Shown here: piece after piece, positions 56,413 through 64,000 of the stretch
How positions within the stretch are numbered: the stretch's first letter is position 1
How the letters are laid out: every line of letters begins with the position of its first letter
Assembly (NCBI GenBank): GCA_963783175.1
Contig: CAWANG010000007.1
Location: 124,001 to 188,000, forward strand
DNA: 64,000 nucleotides
From: Roseiarcus sp963783175
GTDB taxonomy: Bacteria > Pseudomonadota > Alphaproteobacteria > Rhizobiales > Beijerinckiaceae
Direction of reading: 5' to 3'
Made by a program: the position numbers and the translations under genes
Notes under the pieces: model-generated
The model's database searches: none
Seen by the model: the letters and a program-made list of their open reading frames with translations, nothing else
Told to the model about the DNA's origin: nothing

Positions 56413-56699
56413 GTCGACTCCCTCGCGAAGTAGGCTGCGGCCTTTTTTAGGATGTCGCGCTCCGCCTTGAGCTTTGCGACCTCGCGCCTGAGCCGGTCGA
56501 TCTCCAGTTGCTCGGGCTTCATCTGACCGTGCCCCGGGAAGGCCTGCTTCGGATCCGCACCCAACTCTCTCACCCACTTGCGAAGAACGTTCTCGTGGAC
56601 GTCAATGTCCCGAGACGCCTGCGCCACGCTCACGCCTCGTTCGCGCACCAGGCGGACGGCCTCGATCTTGAACTCTCGACTGAACTTGCGCCTCTGCAT
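56409..56699 (-). CDS. IS3-family transposase OrfA (HTH), 96 aa
   Basis: MQRRKFSREFKIEAVRLVRE, GVSVAQASRDIDVHENVLRK and a C-terminal leucine-zipper-like ELEIDRLRREVAKLKAERDI region are typical of OrfA. It binds the IS ends. The slippery A-AAA-AAG run lies in its ILKKAAAYF codons. Confidence 0.93.
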   Translation of the reverse strand: MQRRKFSREFKIEAVRLVRERGVSVAQASRDIDVHENVLRKWVRELGADPKQAFPGHGQMKPEQLEIDRLRREVAKLKAERDILKKAAAYFAREST

Positions 56700-57138
56700 C
56701 GCTTGCCTCCGGCTTCCTGAAACACCCTATCTCGGTGTCCACGGAACCGGCAGCAGGCCAAAGGTGGTTTACGGCGATGAGGAACTCCCGAAGCTTTATT
56801 CAAAGACCGCGCACCAACTAAGCCTCGCCCCTAGCCAGCACACCGAGGAAGCGTTCAAGGCTATTCTCGGAGGCTGCCATGCTGTCGTGAATGGTCTTGG
56901 TACTCTTCGCAATCGGCTTGGGGACGCGCACGGCAAGGGTCGAAGAGCGGTGCGGCCAGCGGCCCGTCACGCTGCTCTAGCCGTGAGCCTCGCCGGGGCG
57001 ATGTCAGTCTTCCTTGTCGAGACGTGGCAAGAACGCCGCAAGGCTGCGACGCAGTCTCAAGGGCCAACCCTCTCTAATCTCGTAGAGAAGCTGGCCAAAT
57101 CTGGAGAGATGGCCGTCGTCAGGATCAAGACCGAGTAA

Positions 57139-57615
57139 CTGCCACCTTTAGCCACGCCGCGCGCCTCTTCACCGACACCTAGACGCGAACCCGAGTAACG
57201 ACCCGCTGTCGTGCTTCATGGGCCGAGGCCGAATGATCCAACCCCACCCAAAGAGGGAAGCGCCAATGTAGGGGTCCGATAGGCGGCCCGCCAGTGAGCC
57301 ATGGCGAACGCCTCGGGGCGAACCTTTGAGAGCCCACGATGGGACCCATAGGTGCCCGTTGGTGGAGACTGGCCTGAACAATTTGGGGAAAAACCCTGTC
57401 ACGGTATTAATCGACCGGCGCCGAGGGTTTCCCCCGGTGGGGGGTCACGATGCTGAAACCTCAGCGGCGGACGGGCACCATGGCAACCCTCGCGGCGCGG
57501 ATCGAGCGTGCCACTGAGCGCCCGACCGAGCGCACGTGGCTAGCCCCACGATACAACTTGCCTGCAACCGGCCAATCCTGTATCAATTGCTTGAGAAATC
57601 GAGACAGAAACAGGC
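57139..57615. other. Gap of about 480 bases between the abi gene and the serine recombinase
   Basis: No convincing coding region. There are G- and C-runs (GGGGAAAAACCC, CCCCCGGTGGGGGG) but no clear terminator or repeat. It could hold recombination sites for the neighbouring serine recombinase; I cannot identify one. Confidence 0.4.
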
Positions 57616-58302
57616 ATGATAGCTATGAAAACAAAAGACTTAACCAATTCTGTGGCCTACTTCCGGACCTCGTCAATGACGAACGTCGGCGAGGATAAGG
57701 ACTCGCTGAAGCGCCAGCGCGCCGCGGTCGCGGCTTTCGCCAAGCGGGCGGGCTACGAACTGATCGCCGAATACAGCGACGACGGCGTCAAGGGCGCCGA
57801 CCCGGTCGACCAGCGTCCAGGCTTCGGCGCGATGCTGAAGCACATCGCTGGCGACGGCGTGCGCACGATCATCGTCGAGACGGCGAGCCGCTTCGCGCGC
57901 GACCTGATAACGCAAGAGACCGGCTTTCAATTCCTTCAGGGGCTTGGCGTCACGCTGATCGCCGCCGATAGCCCCGACAGCTTCCTCGACGACACGCCGA
58001 CCGCGGTCCTGATTAGGCAAGTCCTCGGCGCTGTCAGTCAATTCGAGAAGGCCGCGCTGGTCGCCAAGCTGCGGGCCGCTCGCGAACGCAAGAAAGCCGC
58101 GACCGGCAAGTGCGGCGGGCGCAAGAGTTACGCCGAGCGCGACGCCGTAATGGTCGCCCTCGCCAAGCGGCTGCACCGCTATCCCGTCAACGGGCGCAAG
58201 CGCTCGCTGCGGGACATCGCCGCGGAGCTTGAGACCGCCGGCCATGTATCGATCGCCGGTACTCGGTACGGCGCCGCGGCTGTCGCCCGCATGGTGGCGT
58301 AG
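57616..58302 (+). CDS. Small serine recombinase (resolvase/invertase type), 228 aa
   Basis: The N-terminal catalytic domain has the active serine in AYFRTSSMTNVGEDKDSLKR, the DGVKGADPVDQRPGF loop and the conserved Arg region ETASRFARDLI. GAVSQFEKAALVAKLRAARE leads into a C-terminal helix-turn-helix (SLRDIAAELETAGHVSIAGT). Size fits resolvases and invertases and not large integrases. The start is at 57616 or the ATG at 57625. It points right, towards a leftward operon of phage- or plasmid-like genes. Confidence 0.9.
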   Translation: MIAMKTKDLTNSVAYFRTSSMTNVGEDKDSLKRQRAAVAAFAKRAGYELIAEYSDDGVKGADPVDQRPGFGAMLKHIAGDGVRTIIVETASRFARDLITQETGFQFLQGLGVTLIAADSPDSFLDDTPTAVLIRQVLGAVSQFEKAALVAKLRAARERKKAATGKCGGRKSYAERDAVMVALAKRLHRYPVNGRKRSLRDIAAELETAGHVSIAGTRYGAAAVARMVA

Positions 58303-58461
58303 AGCGGCCCGCTGGCGCCATCGAGCCGGTTTTGGCTAGCCCGAGCCCGCCGCTGCGGGTAGGCGGGCGCGCTGTGAGGACCTGCGGGCCGTAGGGAAAG
58401 CCGACCTACGACCCGCGCCCTCAACCGCGGCGGGAAAAGCCAGACCCGCCGCGGGAACGGA

Positions 58462-58662
58462 TCAGAAGATGACGCCCGCCGCGGGCGGCGCTTCGTCGCA
58501 AATCCAGACCATCCGGCCCTGTGCTCGCGCGGCCTCGATTCCGGATATGTCGTCGGCGTGCAGCACGATCGGCTCTCCGCCGGGGCGCGTGAGTTTGGGG
58601 TCTTGATCGTTGCGCGCGGCTGCTGCCGCCCACAATTTTGCAATCCTAGCCTTGATGCTCAT
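58462..58662 (-). CDS. Small hypothetical island protein, 66 aa
   Basis: MSIKARIAKLWAAAAARNDQ, then GGEPIVLHADDISGIEAARA and VWICDEAPPAAGVIF. Its ATG overlaps the stop of the upstream DUF5681-like gene (ATGA). It is the last gene of the leftward operon. No family recognised. Confidence 0.6.
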   Translation of the reverse strand: MSIKARIAKLWAAAAARNDQDPKLTRPGGEPIVLHADDISGIEAARAQGRMVWICDEAPPAAGVIF

Positions 58663-59141
58663 TTCAGTTTCTCTCGCTTTCGAGCGCGATGACGCGCTGT
58701 TCCAAGGACTTCAAGCTCGTAGGCGCGCGCAGCAGCGGCTATGATGATCCCGAACTGCTGCGCCTCCTCCGCGGAAATGACGCCATCGACAGCCGACTGC
58801 AGAACGGCCGTCGTGGCTCGCGCGAGGGATTCTGCTGTATGCTCAAGCTCGCCGCCCAGGTCGATTGCGACTGACCGGCCCCGGCGTTCTGGGAGGATGA
58901 TTCGGGCTACCGCGGCAATCGCCGCCGGGTTCCCGGATTTTGCCGAGGCGATGATCGACCGCACGATTTCCTCTGCTTCGCCTTCGACGAGCCGCTCGGC
59001 CAGGGCGGTCACCCGGTTCCTGGCGCCTTTCGGCTTCCCGCTGTTGCCGGCCTTGAAGGGGCGGCCTCGCGCGCGCGTAAGGGCCGGGATATTTCGCGCG
59101 GCGCCCGAAGTGTCCGATGTCATGATTTTGGTCGTGGTCAT
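58659..59141 (-). CDS. DUF5681-like phage/island protein, 160 aa
   Basis: Contains RGRPFKAGNSGKPKGARNRV, the hallmark of DUF5681 proteins, which accompany phage and island genes. A helical region (TALAERLVEGEAEEIVRSII, NPAAIAAVARIILPERRGR) follows. These proteins have been likened to terminase small subunits, but this is unproven. Its neighbours do not include a large terminase. Confidence 0.7.
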   Translation of the reverse strand: MTTTKIMTSDTSGAARNIPALTRARGRPFKAGNSGKPKGARNRVTALAERLVEGEAEEIVRSIIASAKSGNPAAIAAVARIILPERRGRSVAIDLGGELEHTAESLARATTAVLQSAVDGVISAEEAQQFGIIIAAAARAYELEVLGTARHRARKREKLK

Positions 59142-59157
59142 GGTCTGCTTTCTCGCG

Positions 59158-59346
59158 TTACAACGGTTGGAGCGGATGGCGACGCTGTCGCCGCCGCTGG
59201 CCGCGGAAGATGGTCTCGGGGTCGCCTGACTGAAGCGCGTCGAGGAGCGCTTGCGGCGGCCGAGAATTGCCGAACTCGGTTGGCTGGAAGGATTGCGACT
59301 GGCTGTTGAGCCGCGCGTCGTCGCGCACGGGGCGGGGTGTTCTCAT
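59158..59346 (-). CDS. Small hypothetical island protein, 62 aa
   Basis: MRTPRPVRDDARLNSQSQSF followed by SRPPQALLDALQSGDPETIF and a very basic C-terminus (RRRQRRH). The start overlaps the preceding gene's stop (ATGA). No recognised family. Confidence 0.5.
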   Translation of the reverse strand: MRTPRPVRDDARLNSQSQSFQPTEFGNSRPPQALLDALQSGDPETIFRGQRRRQRRHPLQPL

Positions 59347-59585
59347 CGGGCCGTCGCCTTGTAGAGGACCGTCGGCCTGCCGCCCTTTGAACCGGCGCGC
59401 GGCCGGAATATGCCGCGCTCGATTAGCCCCAGCTGGCAGAGCCGGTCGGTCGCAAGTTCTAGCCGCCCGGCGGACATGCGCCGGAAGATCAGGCCGAGGC
59501 GGGTTTTGGAAATGGGGCCCTCGGCGATGACCGCGCCGTGGATCGTGGCGTCGTCGTCGAGGTCGGGCGAGATTTGCTTGTACAT
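59343..59585 (-). CDS. Small winged-helix-like protein, 80 aa
   Basis: ISKTRLGLIFRRMSAGRLEL, ATDRLCQLGLIERGIFRPRA and KGGRPTVLYKATAR have the rhythm of a winged helix-turn-helix with a basic wing. It may be a regulator of the operon. An ATG start and overlap with the next gene support it. Confidence 0.55.
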   Translation of the reverse strand: MYKQISPDLDDDATIHGAVIAEGPISKTRLGLIFRRMSAGRLELATDRLCQLGLIERGIFRPRAGSKGGRPTVLYKATAR

Positions 59586-59777
59586 AATATGTAAGTCCTT
59601 TTTCGTTTCTGGCCGAATGCTCGCAGGGCGCGCTGAAAGCGCCTGCGAAGCATAGGGGTATAAGGGGGAGCCGAGAGGAGAGGCTGGGGTCTAGGGATTC
59701 TGCGTTTCTCCGAGACCGGAGAGAGGGCGGTCTGAACACCGGAGAGAGAGGGCAAAAGCAGAACTTCTTTTAAGAAA

Positions 59778-61465
59778 TTACGATGTTTTGTCCTCTTTCT
59801 CCGAAACGTGGCGATCGTCGCTCGACACGACAACGAGCATCGTTTTACCGCCCGAAGGCGGCCCGTACGCCTCGGCGCGGATTTTGCCGTCCTCTAGCAA
59901 TTGGTCCATCGCGCTTTCGAAAGCCGGCTTCTTGATGCCCTCGGAACCGACGCGATATTTTGCAAACACCAACGGCGCGTAGTTCGATGAGCCCTTCTTG
60001 TGCGAGACGTTGCGACCCTGCGTCGCGAACTTGGCCAGCAGCGCGATGAACACGCGTTCGGCCCGCCGGTCCGCGTCGTGCAGCGCGTTGGCTGATGCGG
60101 CAGCCTCGCCTAAATTGAACTCAGCCGGCGTGCCCACGCGCTCGAAGGCGCCCTTAGACCAGCGAAGGAGGATTTCGCCGCCCGTCTCCGCGTAGTTCGC
60201 TTTCATCACGCGAAGGGCGCGAAGGCTCTTGTCCGGCTCGGAGCCGTCGGGCTCCAACACTCTGTCGAGATAGAGCCTCGAGCGGACGCTGTTGTTCCAC
60301 GCCGTCGAGCCGCTTGTGCCCTTGCCGCTGCTCATGCCGTCAGGGACGGATGCGAAAGCAAGACGACGGCTAGGTCGTGCTCGATCGCCAGTCCGCGCAG
60401 GATGCCGATGAATTGGCGAACCTCCGTGCGCACGATTTCCGAGCCGGCGAAAATGTCGGCGAGGGTGTCCAGCACGACGAGGCTCGGCTTGACGTCTGCG
60501 ACGAGGCCCTCGAGGCTCTTCCAAAGGGCGGTTTTCTTGATGACGCTCGTTCGCCCTTCCGGCGCGCCCATGACCGCATCCCGCCCGGCGAGCGACGAGT
60601 TGTACATGTCGCCAATGTCGGCGAGATTGACCCCCTGCGGCGCCACGATGTCGACGAGCCGTCGGTGAATCTCGGCGAGGTCATCTTCGGCCGATATAAA
60701 GACAACCGGCCCGCGCCTCGGCTTAAGGCCAACCCACTCGCGGCCCGTCGCGACCGCGACCGCAAGCTGGGCGACGAGTAGCGATTTTCCAACCCCGCCA
60801 TCGCCCGACCACATCGTGACTGTGTTGCAGGGGATCAGGTCGGGGACGATCCAAGCGCGCTTCCGAATGGGCATTCCCGCGAGCGTCGCCACAGAAAAGA
60901 CGGTCGGAGCTTCAGTCGACGACGATTTCGACTCGGCCTCGTCGTCGTCAGGCTCCAACTCCGGCGCCTCCGCCTCTTCCTTTCGACTCCGCCGCCATTC
61001 GGCGATGTCCGGGAAGCGACCGCCCCGCGCCGCCGACGCTCGAGCGGCCTCTTCGGTCACTATCCGATCAATCTCGGCGCGCATTGCCTCGGCGAGCGTC
61101 GGGGGACCGTAAGCGCTTACAATGCCGCGCTGGATCGTTTCGTGAAGCTCGGCGACGGTCGACACTCCGTATTCGGCCAGCGCTGCGGCTTGAGCCGAAG
61201 CCTGCAGCGCAGCCGCGAGCGCCTCTTCGCTCAGTGACGGATCAAACATAAACACGTCGACGTCCGCTAAGCAGGTGTCGTCAACGAATGTGCGGAGCCA
61301 GCCGCGTGCTTCGGCGTCGGGCATTGTGGCGACGGCTGCCAGCGCCTCGGCACGTTTGTCGGCAGTGAAATGCGCCGCGTGATGCGGGGCGTGGTGATTC
61401 TCTAGGTGCCAAGAAATTGCGGCGTCGGGATCGAAAAAAGGTGTAGACAGGGAAGAAGTTTGCAT
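59778..61465 (-). pseudogene. AAA ATPase (RepA/RecA-like helicase), single frameshift near 60330
   Basis: N-terminal helical region, then Walker A GDGGVGKSLLVAQLA, VVFISAEDDLAEIHRRLVDI, Walker B SLVVLDTLADIFAGSE and the sensor-like AVVLLSHPSL. The first frame stops after HPSLTA. The expected continuation MSSGKGTSGSTAWNNSVRSR and the C-terminal domain lie in the next frame; adding one base in the GG run gives 563 codons. Such ATPases serve replication of plasmids, phages and integrative elements. Real break or assembly error is open. Confidence 0.8.
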
Positions 61466-61494
61466 TACAAGGACCTCAGGTTCGAAATGTTTCG

Positions 61495-61528
61495 CCCAGC
61501 ACCGCTTGCCGGCAGTGCTGGGCTTTTT
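61495..61528 (+). terminator. Terminator-like hairpin on the plus strand
   Basis: CCCAGCAC and GTGCTGGG pair around a 12-base loop, followed by CTTTTT on the plus strand. All nearby genes run leftward, so the T-run is on the wrong side for them. It may instead act as an RNA structure in the leader of the ATPase gene. Confidence 0.4.
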
Positions 61529-61534
61529 CGTTGG

Positions 61535-61807
61535 TTACAGCGTGCGGCGGAAATTGCCGCCCGTGAGCGCCGCGCGGGCGCGCTCGTATTCGTCCTGCGG
61601 CATGCGCCGGACTTCCTCGCCGCGCGCCGCTAGACTCGCCGCTTCCTGCGCGGCGATCAAAGCGGCCTGGGCCGACGTGAACGTGCGATTCGCGTCGCCC
61701 AATTCGGACTGTTCTACGTGTACGCCGAGGCGGACCTTGGCCAGCAGGTCATCGTGGCGTTCTTTGGCGCGGTCGGTCGCGGCGCGTAGCTTTTCGATGT
61801 CAGACAT
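61535..61807 (-). CDS. Small coiled-coil hypothetical protein, 90 aa
   Basis: MSDIEKLRAATDRAKERHDD and further heptad-like helices (SAQAALIAAQEAASLAARGE). No domain recognised. It lies between the AAA ATPase and a longer coiled-coil protein in the same direction. Confidence 0.55.
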   Translation of the reverse strand: MSDIEKLRAATDRAKERHDDLLAKVRLGVHVEQSELGDANRTFTSAQAALIAAQEAASLAARGEEVRRMPQDEYERARAALTGGNFRRTL

Positions 61808-61827
61808 TGTTGTTGGGTTCCCTAGTT

Positions 61828-62526
61828 TCAGAGGTTGCGGACGAGCCGGTCGGCTTCCGCATCTTGGCGACTTGCAAGCTCAGCCGCGTCAACGTGATTC
61901 GGCATGTTTTCACGCACGAGGTTCATCGTGCTGCCGCTCAAACCGACTCCGACGAGGCGATCGAGTCTCACGAGCGCGTCGTCCAGCGCCCCGAGGTGCC
62001 CCGCTATGGTGGGGTTGCGGCGTACCTTTTCGGCGCGCGCATCGCGTTGGGTCTGCAGGAGATCGAGAACGGACTTTTGAGTTGCAACCAATTGCGATTC
62101 GAAACTAAGCCCGATGCTGCCCAACTTGCGAATATCTGCACCCAAGGCTCGGTGAGCCGCGGCCGTCTTCCAGTGGCTGTGAATGAGCGCCGACTCGACG
62201 GCGACAGCTTCGCCGGCGTCAATGTCGGCCGTTGCGATTTCGATCGCTGCGGCGGTGGCCTCGACATCGGCCTGCGTATCGACCACGCGACGCTTTGCGG
62301 CGGCGCCGGAAATATCGACACCGTCGGCCTTTTGTAGAGCGACGTCGGCGAGCGCAGCGAGCGCCTCTTTGGCGGCGTCGACCGCTGTCGCGTGCGCCGC
62401 AATGGCACGATCGCGCCGAGCCTTGAGCGCGGCGAGCTTCGCCGCGTCGTCGTCCATCTGCTTTTTGGTCGCGGCGAACCTGTCGGGCATCGCCACCGGC
62501 TTGCAATTATCGGGTGTAATTGACAT
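61828..62526 (-). CDS. Coiled-coil hypothetical protein, 232 aa
   Basis: Almost entirely helical and charged: ATKKQMDDDAAKLAALKARR, TAVDAAKEALAALADVALQK, VDTQADVEATAAAIEIATAD. No signal peptide or catalytic motif. Separated by 20 bases from the next gene. Possibly a phage-type scaffold or structural partner; function unknown. Confidence 0.6.
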   Translation of the reverse strand: MSITPDNCKPVAMPDRFAATKKQMDDDAAKLAALKARRDRAIAAHATAVDAAKEALAALADVALQKADGVDISGAAAKRRVVDTQADVEATAAAIEIATADIDAGEAVAVESALIHSHWKTAAAHRALGADIRKLGSIGLSFESQLVATQKSVLDLLQTQRDARAEKVRRNPTIAGHLGALDDALVRLDRLVGVGLSGSTMNLVRENMPNHVDAAELASRQDAEADRLVRNL

Positions 62527-62629
62527 TTGGGTTTAGTCTCTCTGGCGCTTCAGCGCCGTTCATCCGGCCCGGAATGGGCGCGGAATTCTTTGGGTAGGTG
62601 ATTGCCGGCCCTACGGCGGCCCATGGCGG

Positions 62630-62770
62630 CTATGTCGTCGGCGCCTCAAGACGTGCGGCCCTGCGCTCGGCTGCGGCCTTGATCCGCGCGCGGTGCGCAT
62701 GCGGCCGCGGGGGTCGCGGTTTTGCCGGTCGGCGAGGCGGAGAAGGCTTGCGGGGCTTGGCGACGATCAT
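62630..62770 (-). CDS. Very basic small protein, 46 aa
   Basis: MIVAKPRKPSPPRRPAKPRP followed by more Arg, Pro and His. Its ATG overlaps the stop of the HTH gene (ATGA), which supports translation. It may be an unstructured nucleic-acid-binding peptide; function unknown. Confidence 0.45.
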   Translation of the reverse strand: MIVAKPRKPSPPRRPAKPRPPRPHAHRARIKAAAERRAARLEAPTT

Positions 62771-62948
62771 GCTCGCCGCTCGCTGAGTAGCGCCAGCACG
62801 TCGCTCCGATGAAATCTGACCGAACCGCCGATGCGAAAGTGCGGGAGCCGGCCGGCCTTGCGCATTGCGTCGACCGTGCGCTCCGTCAGCGGCAAAAGCT
62901 CGCCGGTTTCCCGGCGGCTGAGGATCGGCGGCAGGTCTCAAGTGTCAT
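62767..62948 (-). pseudogene. AlpA/excisionase-type HTH protein, apparent frameshift near its start
   Basis: LPPILSRRETGELLPLTERT, VDAMRKAGRLPHFRIGGSVR and FHRSDVLALLSERRA form a MerR-like winged helix as in AlpA and excisionases. The natural start MTLE at 62948 is in a different frame; one base is missing near 62936. With it restored the gene has 61 codons. Such proteins control excision or early transcription of islands. Confidence 0.7.
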
Positions 62949-63045
62949 TAGGCTCATGGTGTCGACTCCTTTGGGTCAAGGGTCTCCGGCCATCTGGGAA
63001 ATTTTCCGGAATCGGCAGGAGTCAAAAAAGGGGAATAGCCCGCGC

Positions 63046-63909
63046 TCAGGCAGCCAGCGGGCGGAGCAGCGGATTAACGCTGCAATACAAAGAGCCGAGG
63101 TCTTTGTCGGCGAGCTTGAACACGAGGGAGGCGAGCACGGGCAGCACGTCGCCGCGCGCTCTGTTGTAGACGTGGCGGCGGGGGCCGTGTGTTGACTGAG
63201 TCGGCGGCAGTGTTGGATGGAGGGGCGGATCGTAGAAATCCAAGACTATCGGCTTGTGCCACGGCGTGCGCGATTTGCGACGGTCAGGGCGCTCCCGGTA
63301 GGGCTTCAGCAACTCTACGCTCCCGCACGGCACGCCCAGCGACAGGCCAATTGGTAGTTCGTCGGCGTGCTGCTCAACCCACAGGACCGAGCGCCCCAGT
63401 GCCTCCGCGATATGATCGAGGCCGAGCAGAATGTCGAAGGGTAGCGGGTTCTCATGTTGGACATGAGGCGCCTGCAGACCGCGTTCTGAGAAGCGCTTCG
63501 CCAGCGCGTCGCAATAGGCGTTCCAATGGCGAGTGAATTGGGTTTGATGTAGGCCCGCAGTCCGGCAAAATTCCCGATCCGAAAGCGGCGAGCGAAACCG
63601 AGCGAGCACGGTTCGACGAGCACAATCAAGCCGAGCGTCCGGCTCGACTTTGACTAGCTGATCTAGGACGACGTGCATCTCACGATCGCCGCGCCGCCAT
63701 CGAGCGTGCTCCATCAAATATGCGTCGTTCATTCGGCAGGCCGCCGCGAACTTCGATGGGTCTTCCCGGAGTTCGCGCAGCGCCTCTATTCGTTCGTCGG
63801 CCAGCGCGTTGCGACGCGCCGCTTTGGCGCGCTTCGTGTAGATCGGCACGATACGGAAGCCGCGCCACGCGAGCTTGGCTAAGGCGCTCTCGGCATCGAA
63901 AGACTTCAT
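63046..63909 (-). CDS. Hypothetical island protein, at least 287 aa, may extend past the window
   Basis: Reads MKSFDAESALAKLAWRGFRI, a middle region with REFCRTAGLHQTQFTRHW that resembles a helix-turn-helix, and a proline-rich C-terminus (DPPLHPTLPPTQSTHGPRRH). The frame stays open to the right edge of the window (upstream codons include DPAWDRPLDSIAEAD), and the ATG at 63909 has no clear ribosome-binding site. The true start may therefore lie outside. It heads the visible leftward operon; a regulatory or replication role is only a guess. Confidence 0.6.
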   Translation of the reverse strand: MKSFDAESALAKLAWRGFRIVPIYTKRAKAARRNALADERIEALRELREDPSKFAAACRMNDAYLMEHARWRRGDREMHVVLDQLVKVEPDARLDCARRTVLARFRSPLSDREFCRTAGLHQTQFTRHWNAYCDALAKRFSERGLQAPHVQHENPLPFDILLGLDHIAEALGRSVLWVEQHADELPIGLSLGVPCGSVELLKPYRERPDRRKSRTPWHKPIVLDFYDPPLHPTLPPTQSTHGPRRHVYNRARGDVLPVLASLVFKLADKDLGSLYCSVNPLLRPLAA

Positions 63910-64000
63910 TGCGCTGTCGTCGGCGGCAGCGTCCGCTTCGGCGATGGAGTCGAGCGGCCGGTCCCAAGCCGGGTCGCCATCCGCCGCGGCGAGTTCTCTC

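Larger units (their letters stand above)
55516..56760 (-). mobile_element. Complete IS3-family insertion sequence, 1245 bp
   Basis: Terminal inverted repeats of 25 bases with one mismatch: the left end begins TGGTCTGCTGCCGG and the right end, reverse-complemented, begins TGGCCTGCTGCCGG; both continue TTCCGTGGACA. AAG at 55513-55515 and 56761-56763 is the 3-bp target duplication typical of IS3. The element carries overlapping orfA and orfB with an A-AAA-AAG slippery heptamer. All parts look intact, so it may be active. Confidence 0.95.
55060..57138 (+). pseudogene. Abortive-infection family gene (Abi_C-type) interrupted by an IS3-family element
   Basis: The 5' part (55060-55515) ends DPEGAITAARTLLEGVCKSI then LDEEK. 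The 3' part (56764-57138) continues VVYGDEELPKLYSKTAHQLS, HTEEAFKAILGGCHAVVNGL and GTLRNRLGDAHGKG, the hallmark of the abortive infection C-terminal domain. Removing the IS and one AAG duplicate leaves 277 codons in one frame. Proteins with this domain occur in phage-defence contexts, where they are thought to stop growth of infected cells. The interruption should abolish function unless the IS excises precisely. Confidence 0.85.

Overview
The window looks like a chromosome of a high-GC alphaproteobacterium of the order Hyphomicrobiales (Rhizobiales), most likely in the Beijerinckiaceae/Methylocystaceae neighbourhood. The main evidence is gene order: hdaA - AI-2E permease - CDP-alcohol phosphatidyltransferase facing purM-purN-ppk-ppx; sufBCDS-sufT; tRNA-Leu-tig-clpP-clpX-lon-hupB followed by tRNA-Val. 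The family placement is inference.

Backbone, 1-30 kb: a leftward operon (CDP-OH transferase, VOC protein, AI-2E permease, start of hdaA) faces purMN, the polyphosphate pair ppk-ppx and a HerA-like ATPase. The SUF Fe-S cluster operon follows; its sufD reads in three frames. Next come three genes of an L-amino-acid ABC transporter (aapQMP-like, no binding protein), an FAD monooxygenase with a small zinc-finger protein, a transglutaminase plus fused ATP-grasp/alpha-E operon, creA, an AGE-family epimerase, purD, a frameshifted patatin and fmt.

Phage remnant, 30.1-35.5 kb: a packaging module (terS, terL, portal) with four small proteins of unknown function and no capsid, tail or integrase genes. 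It is bounded on both sides by an identical 17-bp sequence containing GTTC-N7-GTTC, the known alphaproteobacterial LexA-box pattern.

Backbone, 35.8-46.3 kb: corA, flanked by two copies of a short intergenic repeat (third copy at 4.25 kb); a multicopper-oxidase-fold protein that has lost its copper ligands; tRNA-Leu(UAG); and the proteostasis cluster tig, clpP, clpX, lon, then hupB.

Accessory region, 46.3 kb to the end: tRNA-Val is cut in its anticodon arm, next to a tyrosine integrase and its small DNA-binding partner, and no 3' half is seen in the window. Beyond lies a mosaic. A three-family block of small genes occurs twice in the same order and orientation, each copy carrying different AT-rich cargo of secreted or membrane proteins. 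There is also a His/Trp repeat protein, an SRAP-family remnant, a two-gene membrane operon, and an abortive-infection (Abi_C-type) gene interrupted by a complete IS3-family element with a 3-bp target duplication. A serine recombinase then precedes a leftward phage- or plasmid-like operon (HTH protein, AAA ATPase, DUF5681-like protein and others) that runs to the window edge.

Single-base frameshifts recur in both backbone and accessory genes (sufD twice, patatin, terL, integrase, SRAP, a CEPC protein, the AAA ATPase, the HTH protein). Either the assembly carries indel errors or many genes are decaying; sufD makes errors plausible, so pseudogene calls here are provisional.
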